Assembly (NCBI GenBank): GCA_018266105.1
Contig: JAFEBA010000081.1
Location: 1-64,000, forward strand
DNA from: a bacterium
Lineage (GTDB): Bacteria > Vulcanimicrobiota > Xenobia > Xenobiales > JADMJV01
Reading direction: 5' to 3'
DNA length: 64,000 bases
The notes under the pieces were generated by a model, which was not told the origin of the DNA, searched no databases, and was given only the letters and a program-made list of their open reading frames with translations. Made by a program: the position numbers and the translations under genes. Of the stretch, positions 23,527 through 32,700 are shown in pieces (the first letter of the stretch is position 1; each line of letters begins with the position of its first letter).

Positions 23527-24704
23527 GACGCGCTCACTTGCAAGTCTGGTAGGCGGAAGCTGCCCGGCTGATAAGAACAACTCGGGTCTTCGGCCAGCGG
23601 GTCGCCCAGCAGCGCATAGGCGCGCGAACGAGAACCCCCACAGACTTCGCGAAATTCGCACCGGCCACAGCGCCCCTTAAGCTGACCACTGTCGCGCAAC
23701 TGATTGAACAGAGGTGAATCTCGATAGATCTCGGGCAATCGCTGCTGTTTGACGTTGCCGGCCCGGAGAGGCAAAAAGCCGCTGGGGAAGACATCCCCTA
23801 GATGAGAGACAAACACGAATCCGTCAGCCGAGTTGATATGCATCGGTGCGCGGCGAGCGGCCGCGCGCGGCTCAAAGCCAAGCGATCTCCAGGCCTGCTG
23901 CAGCTCCCGGTGCAGGGGATGCAGCTGGAAAAACAGTTCGGGCTTGAGCCCCTGGTCCCGCAGGGCCTGACGCATAAAGAGAACGCGCTTATACTGATGG
24001 CCTTCGGTGGTTTTTAAAGGTATGCATTGCGAGACTTCGGCCAGCCAGTGCAAGACCGCCTCCAACTCGTCTGGATCCAGCGCCTGCTCGGACTGGGCTC
24101 GGCCCGTGGCCACCAGAAAGAAGACGCTCCAGGTCATCACACGCTGAGCGTGAACCAGGGCGGCCAGCTGAATCAGATCGTTGAGGTTGTGGCGCGAAAC
24201 AGTGGTGTTAATCTGAAGCTTCATTCCCAGTTCATGCACCAGCTCACACCCGGCCAGCGTTTTTTCAAAGGTGCCACTCACCCCGCGGAAGCGATCGTGC
24301 ACCTCAGCACTGGAGCCGTCCAGACTGAGAGAAGCCACCCGAGCCCCGGCATCACGCAAAGCTTGCAGACGATCACGAGTGAGTAGCGGTGTGGCTGAAG
24401 GCGAAATGGCCGGAGTCAACCCCAACGAGCGGGCGTAGGCCACCAGATCGCAAAGGTCGGGGCGCTTGAAAGGATCCCCTCCGGTGAAGACCAGCAAGGG
24501 GTAGGGAGCGCCGAACTCTTGCACCTGCTCGATCAGCGCCCGCCCCTGTGCGTGGTTGAGAGCCAGAGGATGGGCCTCCGGCATCGCGCTGGCGCGACAA
24601 TGGATGCAGGCCAGATCGCAGGCCTGGGTCACCTCCCAAATGACCAGAAATGGCCGTTCCTGAGTGCTTTGTTTAGGAAAGCGCAAGAGTTGATGAGTGC
24701 CCAT
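23523..24704 (-). CDS. Radical SAM/SPASM protein (NirJ/PqqE-like)
   Basis: 393 residues. Radical SAM motif ACDLACIHC near residue 33, GGDPFKRPDL as the SAM loop, and a SPASM tail with CGRCEFREVCGG and a final Cys. Family relatives act in heme d1 or peptide modification, and several anonymous subfamilies occur near oxygen-regulated genes. Its ATG is centred exactly 41.5 nt from the operator 24740-24751, with -10 TAGGAT (24711-24716) and no ribosome site, so a leaderless message is predicted. It is coupled to the NirV-like gene by a 4-nt overlap. Confidence 0.87.
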   Translation of the reverse strand: MGTHQLLRFPKQSTQERPFLVIWEVTQACDLACIHCRASAMPEAHPLALNHAQGRALIEQVQEFGAPYPLLVFTGGDPFKRPDLCDLVAYARSLGLTPAISPSATPLLTRDRLQALRDAGARVASLSLDGSSAEVHDRFRGVSGTFEKTLAGCELVHELGMKLQINTTVSRHNLNDLIQLAALVHAQRVMTWSVFFLVATGRAQSEQALDPDELEAVLHWLAEVSQCIPLKTTEGHQYKRVLFMRQALRDQGLKPELFFQLHPLHRELQQAWRSLGFEPRAAARRAPMHINSADGFVFVSHLGDVFPSGFLPLRAGNVKQQRLPEIYRDSPLFNQLRDSGQLKGRCGRCEFREVCGGSRSRAYALLGDPLAEDPSCSYQPGSFRLPDLQVSAS

Positions 24705-24739
24705 TGGCGAATCCTAGCTGAAGGCAAACAGCTTGAACT

Positions 24740-24751
24740 TGATTTAGATCA
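24740..24751 (-). promoter_or_regulatory. FNR-type operator inside the 3' end of the Abi-like gene
   Basis: TGATTTAGATCATAC. -10 TAGGAT at 24711-24716 (minus) and the start codon at 24704 match the -41.5 geometry exactly. The stop codon of the upstream gene (24744-24746) lies within the site. Confidence 0.75.
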
Positions 24752-25646
24752 TACGGAAAGGAGGGCGAGCCTCCCAGCCCAGCGGAAATCCCATGTCCGA
24801 GGCCAGCTCTGGATGGCGCCCGAGGCTGTGGGCCAGCCTGCGTGTCCAGGAGTGTCCGGGAGAGATCAGTCCCAGCAAAAAGTCCAGCATAACCACTGTA
24901 TTGTAAAGCCGTCCCTGACTTGAGGATTCCAGCGAGCCTAATCCGTCCGGGAAACGGTGAGGAAAGCGAAACTCGGGCAGGCGTCGATTCCACAGACGAG
25001 AGTGATGGGCCGACAGATTGCGAACTTCGGTCAGGTGAAGCAAGAAGGAGAGAAAACACTCCGAGTCTAGCTGATAATTGAAGCAGACCGTGTGCAGGTC
25101 GCGCGCATCCCGCAGATTGCTGAGCCAGTGGGCCAGTTGACCGAGCGAGAGCATCTCGCTGCAAATCCAAATGGGTGGAGCTTCAGCCCGCGCGTAGCGC
25201 TGCCTGAAGCGAATCACGTATTCGTCCTGACTGCCCATGTAGAAGTGCACCAACGATTCCAGTGCCCTGGCGTGAGTGCGTTGGTCCTGGAAGAGCTCGT
25301 GATTCCCCAAGCACAAGGGACCATGGTGGAGAGCCATCTGGTTGGACCAGCGGCTGCGTACCGAGACCTCCAGGCGTTCAGCGGCATCCAGCATCAGCAG
25401 GCGAAGCTTCCGGTCAAAGGTGTAGCGCCGCAGCACCGCCTCAAAACGGGAACCCGGCCGAAACCGACCGTCCTCGTCCACAAAGCCCTCCCAGTAAGGC
25501 AGCAGGCGGTGATAGTTGATGTGCTCCAGGTGCTGTCTGGCTTTGGCCAGATCGCCCATCTCCAGGCCTCGTTCGGCCAGGGTTTGGACCTGCTGGGCCG
25601 GGCTCAGGGCCGGCTCCCGGAAAGTTTGCTTGGGTCTACGTCGCAT
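24744..25646 (-). CDS. Abi_2-like HEPN protein (AbiD/AbiF family)
   Basis: About 300 residues. It matches the Abi_2 abortive-infection family: INYHRLLPYW, FDRKLRLLMLDAAERLEVSVRS and, near residue 210, RNLSAHHSRLWNR, whose R-x4-H is the HEPN ribonuclease motif. Related proteins cleave RNA during phage defence. I start at ATG 25646 (MRRRPKQ); a GTG at 25661 is possible. No antitoxin or partner gene is adjacent. An FNR-type site at 25708-25719 lies upstream, though no good minus-strand -10 is seen. Its 3' end hosts the promoter of the next gene. Confidence 0.8.
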   Translation of the reverse strand: MRRRPKQTFREPALSPAQQVQTLAERGLEMGDLAKARQHLEHINYHRLLPYWEGFVDEDGRFRPGSRFEAVLRRYTFDRKLRLLMLDAAERLEVSVRSRWSNQMALHHGPLCLGNHELFQDQRTHARALESLVHFYMGSQDEYVIRFRQRYARAEAPPIWICSEMLSLGQLAHWLSNLRDARDLHTVCFNYQLDSECFLSFLLHLTEVRNLSAHHSRLWNRRLPEFRFPHRFPDGLGSLESSSQGRLYNTVVMLDFLLGLISPGHSWTRRLAHSLGRHPELASDMGFPLGWEARPPFRMI

Positions 25647-25707
25647 GCCCAGGCGTTCCACACCCGAGGGTCACCCCCGTTCAAGTTTGCAGAATTTTTC
25701 TCAATAC

Positions 25708-25719
25708 TGATCCATGTCA
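25708..25719 (+). promoter_or_regulatory. FNR-type operator of the SLH porin gene
   Basis: TGATCCATGTCA with a perfect-looking -10 TATATA (25743-25748), predicting a start at 25755 and a 44-nt leader before ATG 25799. Confidence 0.68.
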
Positions 25720-25798
25720 GTTCCTGACCGGCCGATACCCGCTATATAAAATGCAACGACTTTATAAAGTTGTGCATTTATGGGGGGTAGGGAGAATT

Positions 25799-28408
25799 AT
25801 GAAGAAGACCCTATGCGCAGGTTTATTCTGCGCTTTGAGCTGGTCCGCTATGGCCGCTCCTTTGTTCCCAGATGTCAAAGATGAACACTGGGCCAAAGAT
25901 GCGGTGGCCAAACTGGCGGCCCAGGGACTGCTGGAGGGATACCCCGACGGCACCTTCAAGGGCGACCGCGCTGCAACTCGTTGGGAAGTGGCCATGATGG
26001 TGGCCCGACTGCTGGCCAAGATGGAGCAGGCCCACGCGACTTTCGCCACCAAGGCGGAACTCGATGAAGTTCGCAAACTTGCCCTTTCACTCAAGGATGA
26101 ATTGGACGCCCTGGGTGTGCGTGTCACCAATCTGGAAGAAAGCGTCGGACGCCTGGATAAGCGCGTGACGGAACTGGAGCGAATCACATTCTACGGTGAG
26201 ATTCAGTGCCGTGTGGGCGCTCAATCCTTCCATAACACGGGCCGCCCGAACATGACCAGCGTGGCCACCGGAGCTCAAACCATTGACTACAATCAGTCAG
26301 TGGGCTCCACTCTGGGAGCCGGCGGCTTCCTGGCGGCACCCTCGCCCGGCGCGGGACTGCCCAACAACTACTTTATCACCGGCGTTCCCAGTGTCACCGA
26401 CTGGTTGACCGGCCGCCCCCTGACCAACGGCGCCACCTTCACCGTGCTCGGCATGTTAGGCGTCAACGTTAAGGTGAGTGATGACATCGAAGGCGGTATG
26501 GAGCTGAAGGCCTTTACCTCTCAGGGAAATCAGGTGATCGACGCTTTCTGGGGCGTCTCGGCGCCCTACCTGAATAACGCCTTCACCGCCACTTCGTCGA
26601 CCGGCTTCGGACCCGCCAACGCTGGTCTGCAGCCGCTCAACAACGCGCCCTTTAGCCGTATGGTGCTGGATAACGTTTGGTTCCGCCATAAACCGAGCGG
26701 CACCAAGGTCATCCTGGGCTCGTTTGGCAACACCAACTATGATCCTATCGTTTACAGCATGATGCCCAACCCGACCGTGGGTGGACCGGCTCACCTCAAC
26801 AGCTTCGGCTTCCAGGTAACCGGGCAGCATCTGTTTGGTGAAGACGACAAGTCTCCCAAGCTGACCTATGAGGTCATGGGCACCAAGCTGGCCGATGGCA
26901 ACATCGACCTGGTCACCGGTTCCAGTCTCGGCTACTGGAGTCACGCCGAAGGGGCCAACATCGCTCTGCACTTTGACGAAGGACGCGGTGTGGGCCGACT
27001 CAACTGGCTGCACGCGGCCAACGATGCTTCGGCTGGCGCCGCCGGTCAGGTGGGCCTGACGCAGTTGCCCAACCTGATTTCCAGCTGGGTCAACCCGGCC
27101 GGATTCTACACCAATCAGTTAGCGCCCACCCAGAGGGGCGGTATCGGGTCCACCAGCGACCAGCGACCCGTTCCCATGGGAGGTGCCACCGACGGAATCA
27201 CCGGCGTGCCGGGAACACTAAACGTAGGCGGAATCGGGCCTCAGGACCAGACCAGCTACGGTTTATCGCTTCACTATAACTGGGACAGTGAGTATAAGCC
27301 GAAGGTGTTTGGCGAATTTGGCCACTCCGACTACAAACCATCCAAGAACTCGTCCTACGGAGTGGGCGGTAACGCGTTCCGAATCGGAGCCGGCGCCAGC
27401 TTCTTCGACGACCAACTGGACGTCGATCTGCACTACCTGCGTGTCGACCCGACTTACGACCCGTTTGTTCTGCAGATCCCGACCATTGGTGGAATCTCCA
27501 CTCCGATGTGGCGAATCCCCGACCTCAACCAGTTCTGGAATCTCTACTCGCTGCACGATACGGCTTCCTTACCGCACAACCGTCAGGGCGTGCGCGCCAA
27601 CCTGGCCTGGAAGTTCAATCCGAACGGCAAGTTGAGCTTCAGCTACGGAAACCTGCAGCAAGTGCGCTCCTCCATGCAGGACGTGCGCTTCTCGGCCAAC
27701 TCGCTGGCTCCGGGCACCCCCAACACCAGCGTACTGGGCTACTCACCTGGCTTTATGGACCCGGTCTTCCTGGGCTATGCTCCCCAGACGTTTGCTGCCG
27801 CCGGAGGAAACGCCCTGGCACTGCCGCTGGAAGACAACAAGGGAACCATGGAGCACTTCCTGGTTTCGGCCAGCCACAAGTGGAAGTTTGACGAGAAGTC
27901 CCCCGAGGGAGTCACCCTCTCGGGCCTGTTCTTGAACTACAACTTCCGCCGCAACAGCAACCTGGCCAGCATTCTGCCGGGCCCGCTGGGCATCCGCGGC
28001 GAAAACCAGAACCGGGTAGACTTCACCATTCAGGGCTGGAATCTGGGCGTCGGTTACGACGTGACCAAGGACTTCGCTCTGCGCGCCGGGTTCACTCAGT
28101 TGAACGTCTTCGGACACATCGATCCTCTGGGAGTATATTCGGACTTTGCCGCCAGCACCGGCAACACCCGTTTCAACACCTGGGACATCACCCAGAACAT
28201 CCCGGAAATCGGATTCGACTGGGCCCTCTCGGACAAGAGCAGTTGGGGTATGACGGCCAAGTTCTACAGCGAGTCGGACCACATTCCCTCGTATGTCACC
28301 GCTTCGCCCACCCTCCCCTCTCTGAATGTTGCCTTGAGCCCGCAGAACGCTCACCCGTTCGGATACTCTGGCATCCAGTTGATGTCCACCTACAGTCTGC
28401 GCTTCTAA
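25799..28408 (+). CDS. SLH-domain outer-membrane porin
   Basis: 869 residues. Signal peptide MKKTLCAGLFCALSWSAMA. Then one SLH domain (FPDVKDEHWAKDAVAKLAAQG...GYPDGTFKGDRAATRWEVAMMVARLL), a coiled coil (about 75-125), and a long beta-barrel region ending in Leu-Arg-Phe, the aromatic C-terminus used for outer-membrane assembly. The SLH anchors the barrel to cell-wall polymer, as in OmpM/SomA porins. The start at 25799 follows GGGAGAATT; an earlier in-frame ATG at 25751 lies upstream of the predicted transcription start. A double terminator follows. Its operator implies induction in low oxygen, perhaps for outer-membrane permeability changes. Confidence 0.9.
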   Translation: MKKTLCAGLFCALSWSAMAAPLFPDVKDEHWAKDAVAKLAAQGLLEGYPDGTFKGDRAATRWEVAMMVARLLAKMEQAHATFATKAELDEVRKLALSLKDELDALGVRVTNLEESVGRLDKRVTELERITFYGEIQCRVGAQSFHNTGRPNMTSVATGAQTIDYNQSVGSTLGAGGFLAAPSPGAGLPNNYFITGVPSVTDWLTGRPLTNGATFTVLGMLGVNVKVSDDIEGGMELKAFTSQGNQVIDAFWGVSAPYLNNAFTATSSTGFGPANAGLQPLNNAPFSRMVLDNVWFRHKPSGTKVILGSFGNTNYDPIVYSMMPNPTVGGPAHLNSFGFQVTGQHLFGEDDKSPKLTYEVMGTKLADGNIDLVTGSSLGYWSHAEGANIALHFDEGRGVGRLNWLHAANDASAGAAGQVGLTQLPNLISSWVNPAGFYTNQLAPTQRGGIGSTSDQRPVPMGGATDGITGVPGTLNVGGIGPQDQTSYGLSLHYNWDSEYKPKVFGEFGHSDYKPSKNSSYGVGGNAFRIGAGASFFDDQLDVDLHYLRVDPTYDPFVLQIPTIGGISTPMWRIPDLNQFWNLYSLHDTASLPHNRQGVRANLAWKFNPNGKLSFSYGNLQQVRSSMQDVRFSANSLAPGTPNTSVLGYSPGFMDPVFLGYAPQTFAAAGGNALALPLEDNKGTMEHFLVSASHKWKFDEKSPEGVTLSGLFLNYNFRRNSNLASILPGPLGIRGENQNRVDFTIQGWNLGVGYDVTKDFALRAGFTQLNVFGHIDPLGVYSDFAASTGNTRFNTWDITQNIPEIGFDWALSDKSSWGMTAKFYSESDHIPSYVTASPTLPSLNVALSPQNAHPFGYSGIQLMSTYSLRF

Positions 28409-28422
28409 GTTCAGCCTGAAAG

Positions 28423-28455
28423 AAAGGCCCGGATCTGAGGACCCGGGCCTTTTTT
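28423..28455 (+). terminator. Rho-independent terminator after the porin gene
   Basis: Stem AAAGGCCCGG / CCGGGCCTTT followed by T-run, 15 nt after the porin stop. Confidence 0.9.
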
Positions 28456-28491
28456 ATGTACCGAGACAACTGGGAGTGGCTGCGACCCCGC

Positions 28492-28531
28492 AAAAAAAAG
28501 CCCGGAATCTAAAGATTCCGGGCTTTTTTTT
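28492..28531. terminator. Bidirectional rho-independent terminator
   Basis: 11-bp stem GCCCGGAATCT / AGATTCCGGGC, with eight A on one side and eight T on the other. It can end the minus-strand gene at 28545 and back up the porin terminator. Confidence 0.88.
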
Positions 28532-28544
28532 GTTATTTGGGGAA

Positions 28545-28982
28545 CTAGAAGTCTTCGACCTCCAGGTCCCAAAGCGGCTTGCCGGTCTTGTTGCGGCAGG
28601 TCATAGCCAGGTTGCCTTTGCGTCCGCGCACCGCCATGATGACGGGCTTTCCGTTAAGCGTGATCCGGGAACCGGTCACCTCCACTTCATCGCCCTGCTG
28701 GACATTCCACTTCTGATGATAGTAACTGGTGAACCAGGAAGGTCCGACCTGAACCGTCACATCCTCGCCCTCCTTGGTGTGAACCACGGCCGAGAAACCC
28801 GGCTCCATTCCCTTCATCGGGCGATCTTCCCGGTTGATGGAAGCCACCTTTCCGGTCACCGTCACCACCGTCTTGGGGTTGAATAGCTTATTGTAAGGGC
28901 TGTTCTTCTCCCAGCCATCCCCGTCCGCGGCGGCCACCCCCATCATTCCGAGCAAAGCTAAACCGGTCAATAATTTACGCAC
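28545..28982 (-). CDS. Secreted OB-fold-like protein of unknown function
   Basis: 145 residues with signal peptide MRKLLTGLALLGMMGVAAA. The mature part contains VTVTGKVASINRED and GDEVEVTGSRITLNGKPVIMAV, a beta-rich repeat resembling periplasmic OB-fold domains found near cytochrome genes. I do not recognise a named family. It ends beside a bidirectional terminator and begins 9 nt after the small Cys/His protein gene, with which it is probably co-transcribed from the operator at 29243-29254. Confidence 0.7.
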   Translation of the reverse strand: MRKLLTGLALLGMMGVAAADGDGWEKNSPYNKLFNPKTVVTVTGKVASINREDRPMKGMEPGFSAVVHTKEGEDVTVQVGPSWFTSYYHQKWNVQQGDEVEVTGSRITLNGKPVIMAVRGRKGNLAMTCRNKTGKPLWDLEVEDF

Positions 28983-28991
28983 GATATCCTC

Positions 28992-29189
28992 CTAATCTGC
29001 CTTTTGAGCAACGTGATTCTGGCAATGACATTGGCACAGCTGCATTTCAGCCTGCATCAATTCGTATAGAGCTTCCAGAGCCTGACGCACGTCCGGGGAC
29101 GTGGCGGTCAGCATTTCCTGAAATACGTGTGAAGCACGCTGCTGGCGCAGCTGGAGTTCCTCGCCGCGAGTCTGAGTCGACACGGTCAT
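28992..29189 (-). CDS. Small Cys/His-motif protein, 65 residues
   Basis: Starts MTVSTQTRGEELQL after AGGAGGAA, which decides this start over a longer frame. The body is a helical Gln/Glu-rich segment. The end QLCQCHCQNHVAQKAD holds three cysteines and two histidines in nine residues, a plausible metal or cluster site. No known family comes to mind. -10 CATAAT (29214-29219) and the operator 29243-29254 predict an 18-nt leader. It is followed by the secreted OB-fold-like gene. Confidence 0.6.
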   Translation of the reverse strand: MTVSTQTRGEELQLRQQRASHVFQEMLTATSPDVRQALEALYELMQAEMQLCQCHCQNHVAQKAD

Positions 29190-29242
29190 TTCCTCCTGAA
29201 TCGAGATGCCTAAATTATGCGACCGATTCAGGCCTGGCAGTA

Positions 29243-29254
29243 TGATATAGGTCA
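29243..29254 (-). promoter_or_regulatory. FNR-type operator of the small Cys/His protein gene
   Basis: TGATATAGGTCA, with -10-like CATAAT at 29214-29219 on the minus strand at class II spacing. Confidence 0.6.
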
Positions 29255-29323
29255 GGTGTGGATCACAATGAGGTCCGGCTGAAGCAGGAATGAGCCGCTC
29301 TGGTACCCGCCCGCGGGAATCTG

Positions 29324-29770
29324 TTAGCGAATCCCCAACCGGGCCCACCAGGGGAAGAGCAGGTCGTAAGGCAGAGCCCGATCCACGTATTTCATCTCAC
29401 CTGGCGAGAGCTTGCGAAACATGAGCTCGTAAACCAGAAACAGGGCATCTTCGGGCTCAATTTCCGTGAGCCGGTCCAGGCGTCCGCCAACATCTTGAAG
29501 CAGGTCTCGAGTGGATTCATTCGCGGTCGGGTCCTCCCCGGGCGGCTTCCAACCGTCGAAGAAAAAGCCGCGCACCAGCATCGGCAACTGGGCCGACAGG
29601 TGAGCCACCTCGTCCACTCTCAAACGGTCGCGAATGGTGTGCAAGACCACCCGCAAGACCACGTAGGCTTGATGCTCAGTGCCGATCTCAGGCCTGTCCG
29701 ATAGTTCCTTGATCCATTCATTTGCGACGTGAAGCGCGTGTTCAAAATTCCCGATGGATTTGACGCTCAT
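29324..29770 (-). CDS. DUF2267 family protein
   Basis: 148 residues, matching DUF2267: ALHVANEWIKELSDRP, AYVVLRVVLHTIRDRL, AHLSAQLPMLVRGFFFDGW. The family is all-helical and of unknown function, often next to USPs and redox stress genes. Its ATG overlaps the nifJ stop by 4 nt, so it is translated from the nifJ message. Confidence 0.85.
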   Translation of the reverse strand: MSVKSIGNFEHALHVANEWIKELSDRPEIGTEHQAYVVLRVVLHTIRDRLRVDEVAHLSAQLPMLVRGFFFDGWKPPGEDPTANESTRDLLQDVGGRLDRLTEIEPEDALFLVYELMFRKLSPGEMKYVDRALPYDLLFPWWARLGIR

Positions 29771-32700
29771 ACTGGTCCCCTTTCATTCATGCTCTGCATG
29801 CGAATCTCATATTTGCGCCAGCGATCGGCCACGGCGGCCTGAGAGCGGCGTGCAAAATCCTCGGCTTCCTCGGGACGCATTCCGTCCAGGACGCGAAATC
29901 GCCCCTCACGACTGAGGTATTCACTGATCGGCCGCTTGGGAGGCTTGCAGTCCATTTGCAGTCCGCTCCTGGGATCAAATCGATACAAAAGCCACGCACC
30001 GGTTTCCACGGCCAGTTGCTGATAGGTCATGCCCTGGGTCATGTCGATGCCGTGAGCGATACAATGGCAATAAGCAATAATCAGAGCCGGCCCGGGAAAG
30101 TCTTCGGCTTCCTGCATGGCTTTGATCGTCTGGGCCTGGTTGGCCCCCATGGCGATGCTGGCCACGTAACAATTGCCCGAGTCGATGGCCATGAGCCCCA
30201 GGTCCTTCTTAGGGGTGAGCTTGCCGCCAGCGGAAAACTTGGCCACCGCACCCAGGGGGGTGGATTTGGAGGACTGCCCACCTGTATTTGAATAAACCTC
30301 CGTGTCCAAAACCAACACGCGCACTCGTGCATTTGAGGACAGAACATGATCCAGGCCACCGAAACCGATATCGTAGGCCCAACCGTCCCCACCGATCAGC
30401 CAGGTACTGGTATCGATCAGGCAATCGGCCAGAGCCACCAGATCCTGATCACCCGGATCCGAGCTAGAAGCCAGCCGCTCCCGGAGCCTCTGAACGGCCA
30501 GGCGACGCTGGGGGCGGGGCAAAGCCGGATCCACCAGTTGCTGACAGAACTCATCTCCCAGTGCTTCGCGACGCTGCTCGACCAGTTGCCTGGCGTAGGT
30601 TTGCTGCTGATCCAGGGCCAGACGCATGCCCAATCCAAACTCGGCATTGTCCTCAAACAAGGAATTGCTCCAGGCAGGTCCACGTCCGTGATGGTCTTTG
30701 CTCCAAGGAGTCGTGGGCAGATTCCCGCCATAAATACTGGAACAGCCGGTAGCGTTGGCAATCAATAGATGATCGCCGTAGAGTTGACTGAGCACCCTCA
30801 AGTAAGGCGTCTCGCCACAGCCGGAGCAGGCGCCGGAAAATTCAAAATAGGGTTGGCGCAACTGCAAATTTTTGACCGACGACCAGCGGAACTCAGCCGG
30901 GGCCTCCTCGGGTAGCTGCAGGAAAAAATCCCAGGATTGAGAGTCCTTGGCGCCCGGCGCACGCTGCACCATCTCCAGCGCCCGCCTGCCCTCTACTTTC
31001 TTATCCCAGGCGGGACAAGCTTCGACACAAAGTTTGCAGCCGGTGCAGTCAAACTCGGAAACCTGGAGTGCGTAGCGGTGCTCGGGCAGCTCTTTAAAGG
31101 CCGACGGGATACTGGTAAAGCCGGAGGGAGCTTGAGCCAGGTCCCTGGCTTCAACCAGTTTGGCCCGGATCGCCGAGTGGGGGCACACAAAGACGCACTT
31201 TCCGCACTGAATACAGAGATCATCTCGCCACTCAGGCACGTAATCCGAGATATTTCGCTTCTCCAGGCGTGCCGTATCGGTCTCGAAGGTGCCGTCAGCG
31301 GCAAAGGAGCTGACCGGCAGCAACTCCCCCTGGTCGGCCAGCAAACTGGCGACCAGCCCCTGCGGCGGGGCCTCTTCGAGCTGCTCGGCCACAACGCCGG
31401 GAATCACCTGGCACAAGCCCTCGATGGCGCCGTCCACGGCCGCAAAATTTCGCCGAACCACCACCTCACCCGCTTTGCCATAGCTCTTCTGCACAGCCTG
31501 CTTGATGAGTTCCAGACACCGCTGCTGGGGCACAACCTTACTCAGGTAGAAGAAGCAGGTCTGCATAATGGTGTTGATTCGGCCGCCCAGACCAAGCTCA
31601 CGAGCCAGCTTCTGTGCGTCCACCACCCACAGCTTTAAACCTTTGCGCACGACCTGAAGCTGAAAGCGGGCGGGCAGATGCTGCCAGACTTCCTCAGCCG
31701 AAAAGGGGCAATTGAGCAGGACCACCGCTCCCTCTTCAGCCACCCCCAAGGTGTCGTATCGGTCCAGAAATTCAAACTGATGAACGGCGATAAAAGAAGC
31801 TTTCTGAATCAGGTAAGGACGACTGACCGGGCGCGGTCCGAAGCGCAGATGAGAAACGGTCTTTGCGCCTGACTTCTTGGAGTCATAGACAAAATAGCCC
31901 TGCACAAACAAGTCGGTGGCTTCACCAATTATTCGAATCGTATTCTTATTGGCTCCGACCGTGCCGTCCGAGCCCAATCCCCAGAAAACGGCCCGTACGG
32001 ATTGAGGGTCTTCCAAATTCCACTCGGCATCATAGTCCAGGCTCAGCCCGCTCACATCGTCGTGAATCCCCATTGTGAAGCGCCGCTTGGGCTCGGCCTG
32101 ACCCAATTCGGCGTAGACGGAAGCCGCCATGGCCGGCGTGAACTCTTTGGATGCCAGACCGTAGCGGCCTCCAATGGTGCAGATGGCTCGACCCGCCTCG
32201 GCCAGGATGGTTACAACGTCCTGATAAAGGGGTTCAGCCACCGCGCCGGCCTCGTGACAGCGGTCCAAAACGGCCAGGCGACGACAACTGGCCGGTAGAG
32301 CTTGCAGCACCGCCTCAGCGTCCAGAGGCCGAAAGAGGCGAATGAAAAGAGCCCCCACGGCCTCACCGCGAGCCCTCAGGGCATCCACGGTCTCGCGCAA
32401 AGTCTGGCAAGCGCTGCCCATAGCCACCACCACCCGCGCGGCCTGAGAATCACCATAGTATTCGACAATTTCATACTTGCGCCCGGTTTGCTCGAAAAAG
32501 CGGGCCATGGCTTGCTGCACCGCGCCGGGACACTTTTGATAGAAAGGGTTGGAGGCTTCGCGAGCCTGGAAATACACGTCCGGATTCTGGGCGGTGCCGC
32601 GCAATTGTGGGTGTTCCGGGTGCAGCCCACGACCTCGATGCCGTTCGATGGCCGAGTGAGGAAGCAGAGCCAGCATGTCTTCGCGGCTCAGCAAGGCCAC

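Noticed and set aside
29243..29268. CRP-like half-sites (GTGTGGATCACA) next to the operator at 29243
   Set aside because: The arrangement does not match a CRP 22-mer, and no second occurrence supports it.
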